64,000 nt of DNA from Bacteroidota bacterium (GTDB lineage: Bacteria; Bacteroidota; Ignavibacteria; Ignavibacteriales; Ignavibacteriaceae), in assembly GCA_021824565.1 (NCBI GenBank), contig JAKAKL010000017.1, positions 1 through 64,000 on the forward strand. The letters run 5' to 3'. Each line of letters opens with the position of its first letter. Within the stretch, counting starts at the first letter, position 1. Positions 1 through 11,058 of the stretch are shown in pieces. Below the pieces are notes generated by a model. It had not been told where the DNA came from. It saw only the letters and a program-made list of their open reading frames with translations, and searched no databases. Both the position numbers and the translations under genes were made by a program.

Positions 1-3000
1 TGAAACTGCATCAATGCGGACTGCCAAAAGACATGGCTGTAGAACTTTTTAAACCTTTCATCATTAGAAAATTAATTGAAAGAGGACACAACAAAACTGT
101 AAAAAGCGCAAGAAAAGTAGTCGACAGAAAAGATCCGATCATCTGGGATATGCTTGCAAAAATTATTGAAGGACATCCTGTATTATTGAACCGCGCTCCT
201 ACTCTGCACAGACTTGGTATCCAAGCGTTCCAGCCATTGTTAATCGATGGCAGAGCTATACAACTTCATCCAATGGTTTGTACTGCTTTCAACGCAGACT
301 TTGACGGCGACCAGATGGCTGTTCACGTTCCGCTTTCTTATGAAGCGCAGCTTGAAGCATCATTATTAATGCTAAGCAGTCATAATATTCTTTCACCGCA
401 GAATGGAAGCCCAATTGTTGTTCCTACTCAAGATATCGTTCTCGGCTGCTATTATTTGACGAAGTTAAAAGAAGGCGAAAAAGGCGAGGGAATGATTTTC
501 GGTTCTTCGGAAGAAGTTATAATTGCATATAACTCTAAAGTCGTTAGCCTTCACTCAAAAATAAAAGTCAGAATTGATGGTAAACTGATTGAGACGACAA
601 CAGGACGCGTAATTTTTAATAGAATTGTTCCCAAAGAGATGGGTTACTTTAACCAGCTTCTAATAAAGAAAACATTTGGCGGCTTTATCGGTCAGATGTT
701 TATGAAACTTGGTAATAAAGTTACTGCAAAATTCCTTGATGATCTTAAAGACCTTGGGTTTAGATATTCAACTGCCGGCGGCTTATCTGTAAGCTATGCA
801 GACATGATTATCCCTGAGGAAAAAGAAAATTTAATATCTAAGGCTAATACAAAAGTTGAAGCAATTTTAAATGAACACGAACAAGGTGTTATTACAGATG
901 CCGAACGTTATAATAAAATCATTGACGTTTGGACTCACACTACCAACGATGTCGCTCGTGCATTGATGGATAAAATTAAAGGACACAATCAAGGTTTCAA
1001 TTCCCTCCATATGATGGTAGACTCTGGTGCAAGAGGTTCGCAAGAACAGGTTCGCCAGTTAGCAGGTATGCGTGGTTTAATGATGAAGCCGCAAAAAAGC
1101 TTATCCGGGCAAGCAGGTGAAATTATTGAGAACCCGATCGTTGCAAACTTCAAAGAAGGTTTGTCAGTGCTCGAATATTTTATTTCAACTCACGGCGCAA
1201 GAAAAGGACTTGCCGATACAGCTCTTAAGACTGCAGATGCAGGATACTTGACAAGACGTTTGGTCGATGTTAGTCAGGACGTAATTATTTCTGAAATTGA
1301 CTGTGGAACTATTCTTGGAATAGAAGTTACAGCGCTCAAAGATGTAGAACAGGAAAGAGAGCCGCTCGGTGAAAGAATTACAGGCCGTGTTGCGCAGGAA
1401 GATGTTATTGATCCTCGCACGGATGAAGTAATAATTCCTGCCGGTGATATGATAACCGAAGAAATTGCGGAAAAGATTGAAGATGCAAGTATAGATTCGG
1501 TATATATCAGGACAGTGTTGACTTGCGAATCAAAGCGAGGTGTTTGCGCAAAGTGTTATGGAAGAAATCTTACAAATGGTAAGATGGTAGAAATTGGAGA
1601 AGCAGTCGGAATTGTTGCTGCTCAGTCAATCGGTGAACCTGGAACACAGCTTACATTAAGAACATTCCACTTGGGAGGTACGTCATCAAGAATTGCAAGC
1701 CAGTCGCAGGTTGAAACTGCAGTAGACGGAACAGCTCGTTTTGAAAAAGTTTCTTATGTTGAAAAATCTGATTTCCTTGGAGCAATAAGAGTAGTTACTG
1801 GCAGAAGAGGTGTAATTGGAATTTATGACGATAATAATAGGCAGATAAAAAAATATGATGTTCCATATGGCGCTGAAATTGTAATTAAAGACGGACAATA
1901 TGTAAAGAAGAGAACAGCTTTGTATAATCACGATCCGTACAACTCTGTTATTCTAACTGATATTGCAGGCAAGGTAAAATTTGCAGATATGATTGACGGT
2001 TCGACTTTGCAGCAAGTAACTGATGAACAAACCGGTCACGTTCAAAAAGTTGTAATTGAATCAAAAGATAAGAATCTTACGCCAAGCATTATAGTTGAAG
2101 GCGAAAACGGTGAAAGAAAATCTTTTAATATTCCTACAAGAGCATATTTGTCTGTAGATGAAGGCGAAGTCATTCCTGCTGGAACTATTCTAGCAAAGAT
2201 TTCAAAACAGCAAAGCAAAAGCCGTGATATTACAGGCGGTTTGCCTAGAGTAACTGAGCTTTTTGAAGCAAGAAGTCCGCAGGAAACTGCTATCGTTTCT
2301 GAAATAGAAGGGACAGTAAAATTTGGTACAAGAAAAAAGGGTTCGAGAGAAATTTTAGTTATTGCTCCGGATAAATCAGATGAGAAGAGATACAACGTTC
2401 CGCTTGGAAAACATATTCTGGTACAAGAGGGAGATGAGATTCCGGCAGGCGAAAAAATAACAGATGGACCTATAAATCCTCATGATATTTTGAAGATAAA
2501 AGGAACAAGCGCTGTTCAAGAATATCTTGTAAATGAAATACAGGATGTTTACCGCCTACAAGGTGTGAAGATAAATGATAAACATATTGAGGTTATTGTA
2601 AAACAAATGCTTCAGAAAATTAAAATTGTTTCTCCGGGCGATACTAAATTCCTTGAGGAAGATGTAGTTGACCGAAACGAATTTATCGACGAAAATAATA
2701 AAATTATGAATATGGTTCGTGTTGAAGATAAGGGAGAATCAAGATACAAAGAAGGTCAAATAATTTCTAAAAGCAAACTTAGAGAAATTAATTCCGATCT
2801 TAAAAAGAAAAACAAGAAGCAATTAATTACTAAAGATGCCGAACCTGCGACTTTTGAGCATGTTCTACTTGGTATTACTCAAGCTGCTCTTCAAACAGAA
2901 AGCTTCATTTCGGCAGCCTCATTCCAGGAAACTACTAAAGTGTTAGCCAATGCTGCAACAGAAGCAAAGGTCGACTTCTTACTTGGACTTAAAGAAAATG

Positions 3001-3119
3001 TAGTTATGGGACATTTAATACCGGCAGGAAGCGGCTTAAAGAAATATAAAAACCTGATGCTTAATACAGAAGAAATAGCTGAAGAGCCAAAGGAAGAAGA
3101 AGAAAAAGTCCAAGCATAA
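1..3119 (+). CDS. rpoC: DNA-directed RNA polymerase subunit beta' (5'-truncated)
   Basis: Largest subunit of RNA polymerase; it carries the active-site magnesium loop. The gene is cut by the window edge: the frame is open from base 3 and already encodes the conserved stretch [18 protein letters not shown], so the methionine at base 33 is internal. The catalytic loop NADFDGDQM is encoded at 291-317. The downstream zinc site is visible as C-x6-C-x2-C ([11 protein letters not shown], from base 1524), with a further Cys in [10 protein letters not shown] upstream. The trigger-loop region and a long C-terminal region follow, ending in a Glu-rich tail ([12 protein letters not shown]). About 1038 residues are present. 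It is the last gene of the presumed rpoBC operon and is followed at once by a terminator. Confidence 0.98.
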   Translation, partial: KLHQCGLPKDMAVELFKPFIIRKLIERGHNKTVKSARKVVDRKDPIIWDMLAKIIEGHPVLLNRAPTLHRLGIQAFQPLLIDGRAIQLHPMVCTAFNADFDGDQMAVHVPLSYEAQLEASLLMLSSHNILSPQNGSPIVVPTQDIVLGCYYLTKLKEGEKGEGMIFGSSEEVIIAYNSKVVSLHSKIKVRIDGKLIETTTGRVIFNRIVPKEMGYFNQLLIKKTFGGFIGQMFMKLGNKVTAKFLDDLKDLGFRYSTAGGLSVSYADMIIPEEKENLISKANTKVEAILNEHEQGVITDAERYNKIIDVWTHTTNDVARALMDKIKGHNQGFNSLHMMVDSGARGSQEQVRQLAGMRGLMMKPQKSLSGQAGEIIENPIVANFKEGLSVLEYFISTHGARKGLADTALKTADAGYLTRRLVDVSQDVIISEIDCGTILGIEVTALKDVEQEREPLGERITGRVAQEDVIDPRTDEVIIPAGDMITEEIAEKIEDASIDSVYIRTVLTCESKRGVCAKCYGRNLTNGKMVEIGEAVGIVAAQSIGEPGTQLTLRTFHLGGTSSRIASQSQVETAVDGTARFEKVSYVEKSDFLGAIRVVTGRRGVIGIYDDNNRQIKKYDVPYGAEIVIKDGQYVKKRTALYNHDPYNSVILTDIAGKVKFADMIDGSTLQQVTDEQTGHVQKVVIESKDKNLTPSIIVEGENGERKSFNIPTRAYLSVDEGEVIPAGTILAKISKQQSKSRDITGGLPRVTELFEARSPQETAIVSEIEGTVKFGTRKKGSREILVIAPDKSDEKRYNVPLGKHILVQEGDEIPAGEKITDGPINPHDILKIKGTSAVQEYLVNEIQDVYRLQGVKINDKHIEVIVKQMLQKIKIVSPGDTKFLEEDVVDRNEFIDENNKIMNMVRVEDKGESRYKEGQIISKSKLREINSDLKKKNKKQLITKDAEPATFEHVLLGITQAALQTESFISAASFQETTKVLANAATEAKVDFLLGLKENVVMGHLIPAGSGLKKYKNLMLNTEEIAEEPKEEEEKVQA

Positions 3120-3138
3120 GGGAAAAAATAATTCAAAA

Positions 3139-3170
3139 AAATCCGGTTTTGAGAAAAGCCGGATTTTTTT
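3139..3170 (+). terminator. Rho-independent terminator after rpoC
   Basis: AATCCGG pairs with CCGGATT around a TTTTGAGAAAAG loop region that can extend the stem, followed by a run of seven T. It lies 20 bases after the rpoC stop and separates rpoBC from the str cluster. Confidence 0.85.
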
Positions 3171-3211
3171 ATCATAAAAATGAAAAAAAATAAAAATATT
3201 TAAACGTTTTC

Positions 3212-3240
3212 TTGACAAAATTTTAGTTAAAGTCTATATT
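3212..3240 (+). promoter_or_regulatory. Sigma-70-type promoter for the str cluster (rpsL)
   Basis: Perfect -35 TTGACA at 3212-3217 and -10 TATATT at 3235-3240, spaced by exactly 17 bases, just downstream of the rpoC terminator and 42 bases before the rpsL start. An AGGAG ribosome-binding site follows at about 3272. Position and match to consensus make this the likely main promoter for rpsL-rpsG-fusA-tuf. Confidence 0.8.
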
Positions 3241-3282
3241 AGAAGTCTGAAATTTTTTAAACTGGAAATTTAGGAGAAATTA

Positions 3283-3660
3283 GTGCCCACAATAAATCAG
3301 TTGATTAGAAAAGGACGGGTCCAGATCTTGTCTAAAAAGAAGGCCCCGGCTCTTGATGCGTGCCCTCAAAAAAGAGGTGTTTGTACAAGAGTATATACTT
3401 CTACGCCCAAAAAGCCGAACTCTGCTTTGAGAAAAGTAGCAAGAGTTAGGCTTACAAATAGTATGGAAGTAACGGCGTATATTCCAGGTGAAGGGCATAA
3501 TTTGCAGGAGCACTCAATTGTTTTAATTCGTGGCGGTAGAGTTAAGGATTTACCTGGCGTTCGCTATCATATCATAAGAGGAACCCTTGATACTAGCGGC
3601 GTCGAAGATAGAAAAAAAGGCAGATCGAAATACGGCGCTAAGAAACCAAAGGCAAAATAA
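3283..3660 (+). CDS. rpsL: 30S ribosomal protein S12
   Basis: Decoding-centre protein of the small subunit. The 125-residue product begins [12 protein letters not shown] and has the hallmark [10 protein letters not shown] and [13 protein letters not shown] loops. Both lysines linked to streptomycin response (in PKKPNS and GRVKDLPG) are wild type, and the Asp usually methylthiolated in GRVKDLPG is present. Translation starts at GTG with AGGAG about 7 bases upstream. It is the first gene of the str cluster and ends 3 bases before rpsG. Confidence 0.98.
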   Translation: MPTINQLIRKGRVQILSKKKAPALDACPQKRGVCTRVYTSTPKKPNSALRKVARVRLTNSMEVTAYIPGEGHNLQEHSIVLIRGGRVKDLPGVRYHIIRGTLDTSGVEDRKKGRSKYGAKKPKAK

Positions 3661-3663
3661 TTT

Positions 3664-4131
3664 ATGAGAAAGAAAAGATCAGAAAAAAGATTTTTAAAAC
3701 CAGATCCGAAATTTAATGATGTTACTGTTTCAAGATTCATTAACTCGATAATGTATGATGGGAAAAGATCGATTGCGAGAAATGTGGTTTATAAGGCTTT
3801 AGATATTATTGAAGAGAGAACAAAGAAAAACGGTCTTGAAACTTTTAAGAAAGCTATAAGCAACACCCAGCCGGTCATTGAAGTGCGAAGCCGGCGCGTG
3901 GGCGGTGCTACTTATCAGGTCCCAACGGAAGTAAGACCGGAGCGTAGAACTGCTCTTGCTATGCGTTGGATTAAAACTTATGCGCGGGCAAGAAACGAAA
4001 AATCTATGTCGTTAAAATTAGCCTCGGAATTAATCGCGGCTTCTAATAACGAGGGATCGGCAGTTAAGAAAAAAGAAGATACTCATAAAATGGCAGAAGC
4101 AAATAAAGCATTTGCTCACTTTAAGTGGTAA
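3664..4131 (+). CDS. rpsG: 30S ribosomal protein S7
   Basis: Primary 16S rRNA-binding protein of the small-subunit head. The 155 residues include the conserved [19 protein letters not shown] and [17 protein letters not shown] segments and a basic C-terminus ([10 protein letters not shown]), full length for the family. It starts 3 bases after the rpsL stop, so the two are probably translationally coupled. Confidence 0.98.
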   Translation: MRKKRSEKRFLKPDPKFNDVTVSRFINSIMYDGKRSIARNVVYKALDIIEERTKKNGLETFKKAISNTQPVIEVRSRRVGGATYQVPTEVRPERRTALAMRWIKTYARARNEKSMSLKLASELIAASNNEGSAVKKKEDTHKMAEANKAFAHFKW

Positions 4132-4172
4132 TTAAGAAAGATAAGATTAGGAAAGAAAATTAGATTTTTAGT

Positions 4173-6272
4173 ATGGCAACAAGACTCCCGATAGATAAGG
4201 TTAGAAATATTGGTATTATGGCTCATATAGACGCCGGTAAGACGACTACCACAGAGCGTATTCTTTTTTATACCGGAAAGCTTCATCGTATCGGCGAAGT
4301 TCATGACGGTGCAGCTACGATGGATTGGATGGAGCAGGAGAAAGAAAGAGGAATTACGATTACAAGCGCTGCTACCACTTGTTACTGGGACAATCATCAG
4401 ATAAATATCATTGATACTCCCGGACACGTTGATTTTACTGTTGAAGTAGAGAGATCATTAAGAGTGCTTGACGGCGCCGTCGCTCTTTTTTGTGCTGTTG
4501 GAGGCGTTGAACCTCAGTCTGAAACAGTATGGCGCCAGGCGGATAAATATCAAGTTCCGCGTATTGCTTTTATCAATAAGATGGATAGAACCGGAGCCGA
4601 CTTTTTTAATGCGCTTCAGATGATGAAAGATCGTTTGGGCGCCAACGCTATTCCGATCAATCTTCCTATTGGTGAAGGAGATATGTTCTCTGGTGTAATT
4701 GATCTTATTTCTTTTAAGGCACGAATGTATCATGAAGAAACGTTTGGAGCTACTTTTGAGGATATTCCAATTCCGCATGACTTGCACGAGATCGCTAATA
4801 AGTATAGAACCGAAATGCTGGAGGCGGTATCGGATGTTGACGATACTCTTTTGGTAAAATATTTGGATGGTCAGGAAATAAGTGCTGACGAAATTAAAAA
4901 TGTTTTAAGAAAAGCGACCATTGAGCTTAAAATTATTCCCGTGCTCTGTGGTTCAGCTTTCAAGAATAAAGGAGTTCAGAACCTTCTTGATTCTGTTGTT
5001 GATTTTTTACCTGCGCCAACTGACACAAAAGAAATCGAAGCTCATCATATAGGAATTAACGATAATATTAAAAGAAAAATCGATCCGAATGAAAAGTTTA
5101 CTGCCCTGGCGTTTAAAATTATGAATGATCCTTATGTAGGAAAGCTTACTTTCTTCAGAGTTTATGCAGGCACTTTGCATGCTGGATCATATATTTATAA
5201 CGCTGTAAGCGGAAGAAAAGAAAGAATAAGCCGCTTGCTTCAAATGCATGCAAATCATAGAGAGGAAATAGAAGAAGTTCAATGCGGAGATATAGCGGCA
5301 GCAGTTGGATTGAAATTCACAAAAACCGGAGATACTCTTTGCACTGAAGAAGATCCGGTTATGCTCGAAAAAATTGTTTTTCCTGAACCAGTTATACAAA
5401 TTGCTATCGAACCAAAGACAAAAGCGGATCAAGACAAGCTTTCTGATGCTCTTGTTAAATTATCAGATGAAGATCCGACTTTTAAAGTTAAAGTCGATGA
5501 AGAAACCGGACAGACGCTGATAAGTGGAATGGGAGAACTTCACCTTGAAATTCTTGTTGATAGAATGAAGCGTGAGTTTAAAGTTGAAGCTAATGTCGGT
5601 AAACCTCAAGTTGCATATAGAGAGACAATAACTCATACTGTTAATGCCGAAGGTAAATTTATCAAGCAATCTGGAGGTCGTGGTAAATACGGGCACGTTT
5701 GGATTGAACTTGGACCCAACGAACCGGGGAAAGGATATGAGTTTGTTAATGGAATTGTTGGCGGAGTAGTTCCAAAAGAATATATACCGGCAGTTTCTCA
5801 AGGAATTCAAGAAGCAATGCGCAACGGCGTGGTTGCGGGCTTCCCGGTTGTTGATATTAAAGCAAAAATATATGATGGTTCTTATCATGATGTTGATTCG
5901 GACGAACTGTCGTTCAAAGTTGCCGGATCAATTGCATTTAAAGAAGGCGCAAAAAAGGCTAAACCAATTCTTCTCGAGCCGATAATGGATGTCGAGGTGG
6001 TAACTCCTGAAGAATATCTTGGAGATGTTATGGGCGATCTGAACTCGAGAAGAGGAAAGATTGAAGGATTTTCTGCAAGGAAGGACGCTCAAGTTATTAA
6101 GGCAATTGTGCCTCTTTCGGAAATGTTTGGCTATGCTACTGTTCTTAGATCAATGACTCAGGGACGAGCAATTTATACCATGCAATTTGCTCATTACCAT
6201 GAAGTCCCAAAGAGCATAGTAGAAGAGATTGCTGAAAAATCATTAGGTAAAAAATCAACGATAACAACTTAA
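4173..6272 (+). CDS. fusA: Translation elongation factor G
   Basis: GTPase that drives ribosomal translocation. The 699-residue product shows the G1 loop [13 protein letters not shown], the switch region [12 protein letters not shown]3 DTPGHVDF and G4 NKMDRTGAD at the N-terminus, then the domain IV tip motif [10 protein letters not shown] and the C-terminal domain V. Length matches canonical EF-G rather than EF-G2 or tetracycline-protection proteins. It is third in the str cluster, 41 bases after rpsG; no strong Shine-Dalgarno lies directly before the ATG. Confidence 0.97.
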   Translation: MATRLPIDKVRNIGIMAHIDAGKTTTTERILFYTGKLHRIGEVHDGAATMDWMEQEKERGITITSAATTCYWDNHQINIIDTPGHVDFTVEVERSLRVLDGAVALFCAVGGVEPQSETVWRQADKYQVPRIAFINKMDRTGADFFNALQMMKDRLGANAIPINLPIGEGDMFSGVIDLISFKARMYHEETFGATFEDIPIPHDLHEIANKYRTEMLEAVSDVDDTLLVKYLDGQEISADEIKNVLRKATIELKIIPVLCGSAFKNKGVQNLLDSVVDFLPAPTDTKEIEAHHIGINDNIKRKIDPNEKFTALAFKIMNDPYVGKLTFFRVYAGTLHAGSYIYNAVSGRKERISRLLQMHANHREEIEEVQCGDIAAAVGLKFTKTGDTLCTEEDPVMLEKIVFPEPVIQIAIEPKTKADQDKLSDALVKLSDEDPTFKVKVDEETGQTLISGMGELHLEILVDRMKREFKVEANVGKPQVAYRETITHTVNAEGKFIKQSGGRGKYGHVWIELGPNEPGKGYEFVNGIVGGVVPKEYIPAVSQGIQEAMRNGVVAGFPVVDIKAKIYDGSYHDVDSDELSFKVAGSIAFKEGAKKAKPILLEPIMDVEVVTPEEYLGDVMGDLNSRRGKIEGFSARKDAQVIKAIVPLSEMFGYATVLRSMTQGRAIYTMQFAHYHEVPKSIVEEIAEKSLGKKSTITT

Positions 6273-6317
6273 TAAAGATTAAAAACATAAATAGAAATAA
6301 TTACTAAGGAGAATTAG

Positions 6318-7523
6318 ATGGCAAAAGAAAAATTTGATAGGAGTAAACCTCACGTTAACGTAGGTACAATCGGTCACGTAGATCATGGTAAAACCACATT
6401 GACAGCTGCCATCACGATGGCTCTCGCCAGGAAAGGCTTATCGGAAATTAGAACGTTTGACAGTATCGATAATGCACCTGAAGAAAGAGAAAGAGGTATT
6501 ACTATTGCGACTGCTCATATAGAGTATTCGACAGCAAATAGGCATTACGCTCACGTAGATTGCCCTGGTCACGCTGATTATGTAAAAAACATGATTACAG
6601 GTGCTGCTCAGATGGACGGTGCAATACTCGTTGTAGCGGCTACCGATGGTCCAATGCCTCAAACAAGAGAACATATTCTTCTTGCCCGTCAGGTAGGCGT
6701 TCCAAAAATTGTTGTATTCATGAATAAGATTGATATGGTTGATGATCCAGAACTTATTGAACTTGTGGAAGTTGAATTAAGAGACTTGTTAACTTCTTAT
6801 GAATTTCCAGGTGATGAAATCCCGATTATCAAGGGTTCTGCTTTGAAAGCTCTGGAAGCTGGTTCAAGCAATGCACCAGTAGACGATGCAAGATATAACT
6901 GCATCTGGGAACTAATGGATGCCGTGGATAGTTACATCCCGATTCCTAAAAGAGATACTGATAAACCATTCTTAATGCCTGTCGAAGACGTATTTTCAAT
7001 TACAGGTCGCGGCACTGTTGCAACCGGAAGAGTTGAAAGAGGTCAAGTAAAAATTCAGGAAGAAGTTGAGCTTATTGGTTTGGGTCTGCATAAGAAAACT
7101 GTTGTAACCGGAATTGAAATGTTCAGAAAAGAACTTGATTCTGCTGTTGCCGGCGACAATGCAGGTATTCTTTTAAGAGGTATTGATAAAAATGAAATTG
7201 AAAGAGGAATGGTCCTTGCAAAGATTGGATCAATTACTCCTCACAAGAAATTTCATGGTTCTGTATATGTTTTGTCAAAGGAAGAAGGCGGTCGTCATAC
7301 TCCGTTCTTCAACGGATACAGACCGCAGTTTTATTTTAGAACAACCGACGTTACCGGAGTCGCAACGCTTCCTGCCGGTACTGAAATGGTAATGCCTGGA
7401 GATAGAGTAGATCTTTCGGTTGAGCTTATTTCGGAAATAGCAATGGAAGAAGGTTTACGTTTTGCTATCCGCGAAGGCGGCAGAACGGTGGGCTCAGGTG
7501 TTGTTACTAAAATTATAGAATAA
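6318..7523 (+). CDS. tuf: Translation elongation factor Tu
   Basis: GTPase that delivers aminoacyl-tRNA to the ribosome. The 401 residues contain [14 protein letters not shown] (G1), [10 protein letters not shown] (switch I), [12 protein letters not shown] with the catalytic His (G3) and NKIDMVDD (G4), then beta-barrel domains 2 and 3 ending [17 protein letters not shown]. An AAGGAG site precedes the ATG. It is the last gene of the str cluster and is followed by a hairpin terminator. No second tuf is in the window. Confidence 0.98.
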   Translation: MAKEKFDRSKPHVNVGTIGHVDHGKTTLTAAITMALARKGLSEIRTFDSIDNAPEERERGITIATAHIEYSTANRHYAHVDCPGHADYVKNMITGAAQMDGAILVVAATDGPMPQTREHILLARQVGVPKIVVFMNKIDMVDDPELIELVEVELRDLLTSYEFPGDEIPIIKGSALKALEAGSSNAPVDDARYNCIWELMDAVDSYIPIPKRDTDKPFLMPVEDVFSITGRGTVATGRVERGQVKIQEEVELIGLGLHKKTVVTGIEMFRKELDSAVAGDNAGILLRGIDKNEIERGMVLAKIGSITPHKKFHGSVYVLSKEEGGRHTPFFNGYRPQFYFRTTDVTGVATLPAGTEMVMPGDRVDLSVELISEIAMEEGLRFAIREGGRTVGSGVVTKIIE

Positions 7524-7539
7524 AATTTAGTTCAACCTC

Positions 7540-7565
7540 AAAGGGAGTGTGAAAGCTCCCTTTTT
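7540..7565 (+). terminator. Rho-independent terminator or attenuator after tuf
   Basis: AAAGGGAG (7540-7547) and CTCCCTTT (7556-7563) form an 8-bp stem with loop TGTGAAAG, followed by TTG. The T tract is short, so read-through into rpsJ is plausible. It separates the str cluster from the S10 cluster. Confidence 0.7.
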
Positions 7566-7592
7566 GTGTCTTTAATTATAAGGAGTTCTTAA

Positions 7593-7901
7593 GTGCCAGG
7601 TCAAAAGATTAGAATAAAATTAAAATCATACGATCACATATTGATAGATAAGTCAACCGAGAAGATTATTAAAACGGTTAGAAGTACAGGTGCAGTTGTA
7701 TCAGGACCGATTCCTTTGCCGACGAGAAGAACTGTTTACACGGTATTGAGATCTCCACACGTTGACAAGAAATCTCGTGAACAGTTTGAAACAAGAGCGC
7801 ACAAGAGAATAATAGATATTCATAATTCAAATAATAAAACCGTCGATTCGTTAAGTAAATTAGATATTCCGGCGGGTGTTGATATAGAGATAAAGCTTTA
7901 A
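7593..7901 (+). CDS. rpsJ: 30S ribosomal protein S10
   Basis: Small-subunit head protein, also the NusE factor in antitermination. The 102 residues include [47 protein letters not shown] and the C-terminal [15 protein letters not shown] start with AAGGAG 8 bases upstream. First gene of the S10-spc-alpha block; no consensus promoter is evident between the tuf terminator and this start. Confidence 0.97.
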   Translation: MPGQKIRIKLKSYDHILIDKSTEKIIKTVRSTGAVVSGPIPLPTRRTVYTVLRSPHVDKKSREQFETRAHKRIIDIHNSNNKTVDSLSKLDIPAGVDIEIKL

Positions 7902-7917
7902 AGGATTCGGAGCTAAG

Positions 7918-8538
7918 ATGTCTGGTCTTATTGGAAAAAAAATTGGTATGTCAACAGTTTTCAACGCTGAAGGAGAAGTTGTCCCTGTAACTGTTATTCA
8001 GGTGGGACCCTGCAAAGTTGTAGCTGTTCGAACAAAAGAAAAAGATGGTTATGAAGCCGTCCAGTTGGGTTTCGGAGAAAGAAAAGAAAAGAATCTTTCT
8101 AAGCCTGTCTTGGGTCAGTATAAGAAAAATAATTTTATGCCGTCTGCTGTTCTGAAAGAATTTAAGTTTGATAATTCAGAGTTGAAAGTCGGCGACGAAA
8201 TTAAGGCTGATTTTTTTGCTGAAGGTGAAAAAATAAAAGTCAGAGGAAAAAGCAAAGGCAAGGGATTTCAGGGCGTAATGAGAAGACATGGCTTTGGAGG
8301 TGTTGGCGGTACAACACACGGACAAAGCGATCGTTTGAGAGCGCCTGGTTCCATAGGTGCCAGCTCATTTCCATCGAGAGTCTTTAAAGGTCAAAGAATG
8401 GCTGGAAGAATGGGGTATGAAAATGTTACCGTTTCAAATTTAAGAGTAGTAAAAGTATTGACAGATCAAAATCTGATATTGGTTAAAGGAGCGGTTCCAG
8501 GTTCAATTAATTCTTATGTTGAATTGATAAAGAAGTAA
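7918..8538 (+). CDS. rplC: 50S ribosomal protein L3
   Basis: Binds the 3' end of 23S rRNA and shapes the peptidyl-transferase region. The 206-residue product starts MSGLIGKKIGMSTVF and carries the RHGFGGVGGTTHGQSDR loop, including the Gln that some bacteria methylate, plus GQRMAGRMGYENVTVSNL. Full length. It lies 16 bases after rpsJ with a GGAG-type site. Confidence 0.97.
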   Translation: MSGLIGKKIGMSTVFNAEGEVVPVTVIQVGPCKVVAVRTKEKDGYEAVQLGFGERKEKNLSKPVLGQYKKNNFMPSAVLKEFKFDNSELKVGDEIKADFFAEGEKIKVRGKSKGKGFQGVMRRHGFGGVGGTTHGQSDRLRAPGSIGASSFPSRVFKGQRMAGRMGYENVTVSNLRVVKVLTDQNLILVKGAVPGSINSYVELIKK

Positions 8539-8550
8539 GTCGGTATAAAA

Positions 8551-9198
8551 ATGACATTAGAAATTTATAAAATAGACGGTACCCTTTCAGGAGAAAAATT
8601 AGAACTTGCTGATGAGATATTCGGTATTGAGCCGAATGATCATGCAATTTATTTGTCGGTAAAATCTTATTTGGCAAATCAAAGGCAAGGAACATCAAAA
8701 GCTAAAGAGAGAGGCGAGGTAAGCGGCGGCGGCAAAAAGCCATGGAAGCAAAAAGGCAGAGGCGGTGCACGCGCCGGTACGACAAGGTCTCCTCTATGGG
8801 TTGGCGGCGGAACAATTTTTGGACCTAGACCAAGAGATTATAGAGAAGATCTTCCGAAGCAGATAAAGAAGCTTGCAAGGAAATCTGCTTTAAGCCATAA
8901 GGTGAAGGACAACCAGATTTTGCTGGTGGAAGATTTCACTATTGAAAAACCTAAAACCAAAGAGATTGCCGGTATACTAAGCGCTTTAAAGGTAAACGGC
9001 AAAAAGGTTCTTCTGCTGACAAACGGAAACAACGATGTTGTTTACAAAGCCGGTAGAAATATTTCTAAAGTAAAAATTTTAGAAGCAGAAAAAGCTTCAA
9101 CGTACGACATATTAAACAATCAAGTTTTGATCTTGCAGAAGAGCGCTGTGGAAGCAATCAGCAAAACATTTAGCAATAAGGAAGAGGCAGTAAATTAA
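8551..9198 (+). CDS. rplD: 50S ribosomal protein L4
   Basis: Early-assembly protein lining the exit tunnel. The 215 residues show the tunnel-loop signature KPWKQKGRGGARAG followed by SPLWVGGGTIFGPRPRDY. Slightly longer than the E. coli protein (201). In gammaproteobacteria L4 autoregulates the S10 operon; no leader of that type can be recognised here. Confidence 0.97.
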   Translation: MTLEIYKIDGTLSGEKLELADEIFGIEPNDHAIYLSVKSYLANQRQGTSKAKERGEVSGGGKKPWKQKGRGGARAGTTRSPLWVGGGTIFGPRPRDYREDLPKQIKKLARKSALSHKVKDNQILLVEDFTIEKPKTKEIAGILSALKVNGKKVLLLTNGNNDVVYKAGRNISKVKILEAEKASTYDILNNQVLILQKSAVEAISKTFSNKEEAVN

Positions 9199-9199
9199 T

Positions 9200-9493
9200 A
9201 TGCAGGATGTTTTAATATCTCCTTTGATAACTGAAAAGATGACTAACCTTGCTGCCGATAAAGGCAAGTATGGTTTTTTAGTAAATCCTTCTGCTAATAA
9301 AATTCAAATAGCAAAGGCAATAGAAAAAAGATTTGAAGTTCATGTAGTCAACGTAAGAACAATTAATCATCCGGGAAAAATCAAAACTCAGTTTAGAAAG
9401 AACGGAAGATTTTCTGGGAGAACTTCGAAGATCAAAAAAGCAATTGTAACCCTTAAAGAGGGCGAGAAGATAGAATTATTTGAACAAGCATAG
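9200..9493 (+). CDS. rplW: 50S ribosomal protein L23
   Basis: Exit-tunnel rim protein and docking site for trigger factor and SRP. The 97 residues begin MQDVLISPLITEKM and include the conserved YGFLVNPSANKIQIAKAIE. It starts 1 base after the rplD stop (TAATATG), which suggests translational coupling. Confidence 0.96.
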   Translation: MQDVLISPLITEKMTNLAADKGKYGFLVNPSANKIQIAKAIEKRFEVHVVNVRTINHPGKIKTQFRKNGRFSGRTSKIKKAIVTLKEGEKIELFEQA

Positions 9494-9513
9494 AGATTGA
9501 ATAGGACGATCCA

Positions 9514-10338
9514 ATGGCAATTATAAAAATAAAACCGATGACACCCGGAACTAGATTCAAATCTGTGTCATCGTTTGAAGAGATAACTAAGAGCACTCCG
9601 GAAAAATCTCTTACTAAATCATTAAAAAAATCCGGCGGTAGAAATAATCTTGGTCATCTTACCGCTCGTCATATTGGCGGCGGGCATAAAAGAAAATATA
9701 GAATCATAGATTTCAAAAGAGATAAGTTTGGAGTTCCGGCAAAGGTTTTTTCAATCGAGTATGATCCAAACAGAACATGCAGAATAGCATTGTTGCATTA
9801 TATTGATGGAACCAAAAGATATATTCTTGCTCCGAATGGCTTAAAGGTTGGCGATAAAATCGTTTCTGGTTCTGGAAGCGATATTACGGTTGGCAATGCG
9901 CTGCCGTTAAGAGAAATGCCGCTTGGTAGTTTTGTGCATAATGTAGAATTGAAAGCAGGCAAGGGCGGGCAATTGGGGCGGAGCGCTGGAGCGGCGCTTC
10001 AGGTTCTTGCAAAAGAAGGCGATTACGCTCAGTTAAAAATGCCTTCCGGCGAAGTAAGAATGGTAAGACTTAATTGTCTGGCAACTTATGGAACAGTTGG
10101 AAATGCTGAGCAGGAAAACATTAGTCTTGGCAAAGCTGGCAGAACGCGGTGGCTTGGAATACGTTCTCATGTAAGAGGCGTTGCTATGAACCCAGTAGAT
10201 CACCCTATGGGCGGCGGTGAAGGTAAAACTTCCGGCGGCGGTCATCCGGTATCTCCGTGGGGACAAAAAGCTAAAGGCTTGAAGACAAGAAAACACAAAA
10301 AAGAATCGAACAAATTTATTATTAAAAGACGTAAATAA
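9514..10338 (+). CDS. rplB: 50S ribosomal protein L2
   Basis: Core 23S rRNA-binding protein needed for peptidyl-transferase activity and subunit joining. The 274 residues include [19 protein letters not shown] and the C-terminal region with [23 protein letters not shown] and the basic tail KFIIKRRK. The position after DHP is Met where E. coli has His. Confidence 0.98.
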   Translation: MAIIKIKPMTPGTRFKSVSSFEEITKSTPEKSLTKSLKKSGGRNNLGHLTARHIGGGHKRKYRIIDFKRDKFGVPAKVFSIEYDPNRTCRIALLHYIDGTKRYILAPNGLKVGDKIVSGSGSDITVGNALPLREMPLGSFVHNVELKAGKGGQLGRSAGAALQVLAKEGDYAQLKMPSGEVRMVRLNCLATYGTVGNAEQENISLGKAGRTRWLGIRSHVRGVAMNPVDHPMGGGEGKTSGGGHPVSPWGQKAKGLKTRKHKKESNKFIIKRRK

Positions 10339-10352
10339 TTTTTGAGTGAAAT

Positions 10353-10676
10353 ATGCCAAGGTCGGTAAAAAAAGGTCCTTTTGTTGATTATAAGTTAGCT
10401 TATAAAATTGATCAACTTAATAAAATAAATCAGAAGAAGATAATTAAAACGTGGTCGCGCGCTTCAACGATTATTCCTGATTTTGTCGGTCATACAATTG
10501 CTGTTCATAACGGCAATAAAATGATTCCGGTTTATATTACTGAAAATATGGTTGGGCATAAGTTAGGCGAATTTGCGCCGACGAGAATTTTTAGAGCGCA
10601 TCCCGGCACTAAATCAGAAAAAGCTTCTAAACCGGTAGCAGCAGCTCCGGCGCCGGCAGCACCTGCAAGTAAATAG
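10353..10676 (+). CDS. rpsS: 30S ribosomal protein S19 with Ala/Pro-rich tail
   Basis: Small-subunit head protein. The core matches S19 ([61 protein letters not shown]). At 107 residues it is about 15 longer than E. coli S19 because of a low-complexity C-terminal tail rich in Ala, Pro and Lys ([13 protein letters not shown]). Tail function unknown. Confidence 0.97.
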   Translation: MPRSVKKGPFVDYKLAYKIDQLNKINQKKIIKTWSRASTIIPDFVGHTIAVHNGNKMIPVYITENMVGHKLGEFAPTRIFRAHPGTKSEKASKPVAAAPAPAAPASK

Positions 10677-10694
10677 TAAAGGATTTGAGTTTAG

Positions 10695-11039
10695 ATGGAA
10701 GCAAAAGCAATACATAGATTTATTCCTTCATCACCAAGAAAGATGAGGTTGGTGACTGATTTGATTCGTGGAATGTCTGTTGATAAAGCAATAGAAACAT
10801 TACACTTTCATTCGAAGCATGCATCGAAAGACGCTGAAAAAGTTTTAAGATCAGCTGTGGCTAATTTAATGAACAAAGATGATGTAACAAGAGTTGAGCC
10901 GAACGAACTGTTTGTAAAAGAAGCTTTTGTTAATCAAGGACCAACTGTAAAAAGACTTTCTCCGGCACCCCAAGGTCGTGGTTATAGGATAAGGAAAAGG
11001 TCATGTCATTTAACAATTGTAGTAGCAACTAAAGCGTAA
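10695..11039 (+). CDS. rplV: 50S ribosomal protein L22
   Basis: Exit-tunnel protein. The 114 residues show SPRKMRLVTDLIRGMSVDKA and the beta-hairpin region PTVKRLSPAPQGRGYRIRKR. Full length. It lies between rpsS and rpsC as in most S10 operons. Confidence 0.96.
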   Translation: MEAKAIHRFIPSSPRKMRLVTDLIRGMSVDKAIETLHFHSKHASKDAEKVLRSAVANLMNKDDVTRVEPNELFVKEAFVNQGPTVKRLSPAPQGRGYRIRKRSCHLTIVVATKA

Positions 11040-11058
11040 AGTTTAGGAGGATATTTTT

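Noticed and set aside
1686..1931. Antisense frames within rpoC, fusA, dnaE and other conserved genes
   Set aside because: They lie opposite strongly conserved coding sequence, lack start signals and encode no recognisable domain.
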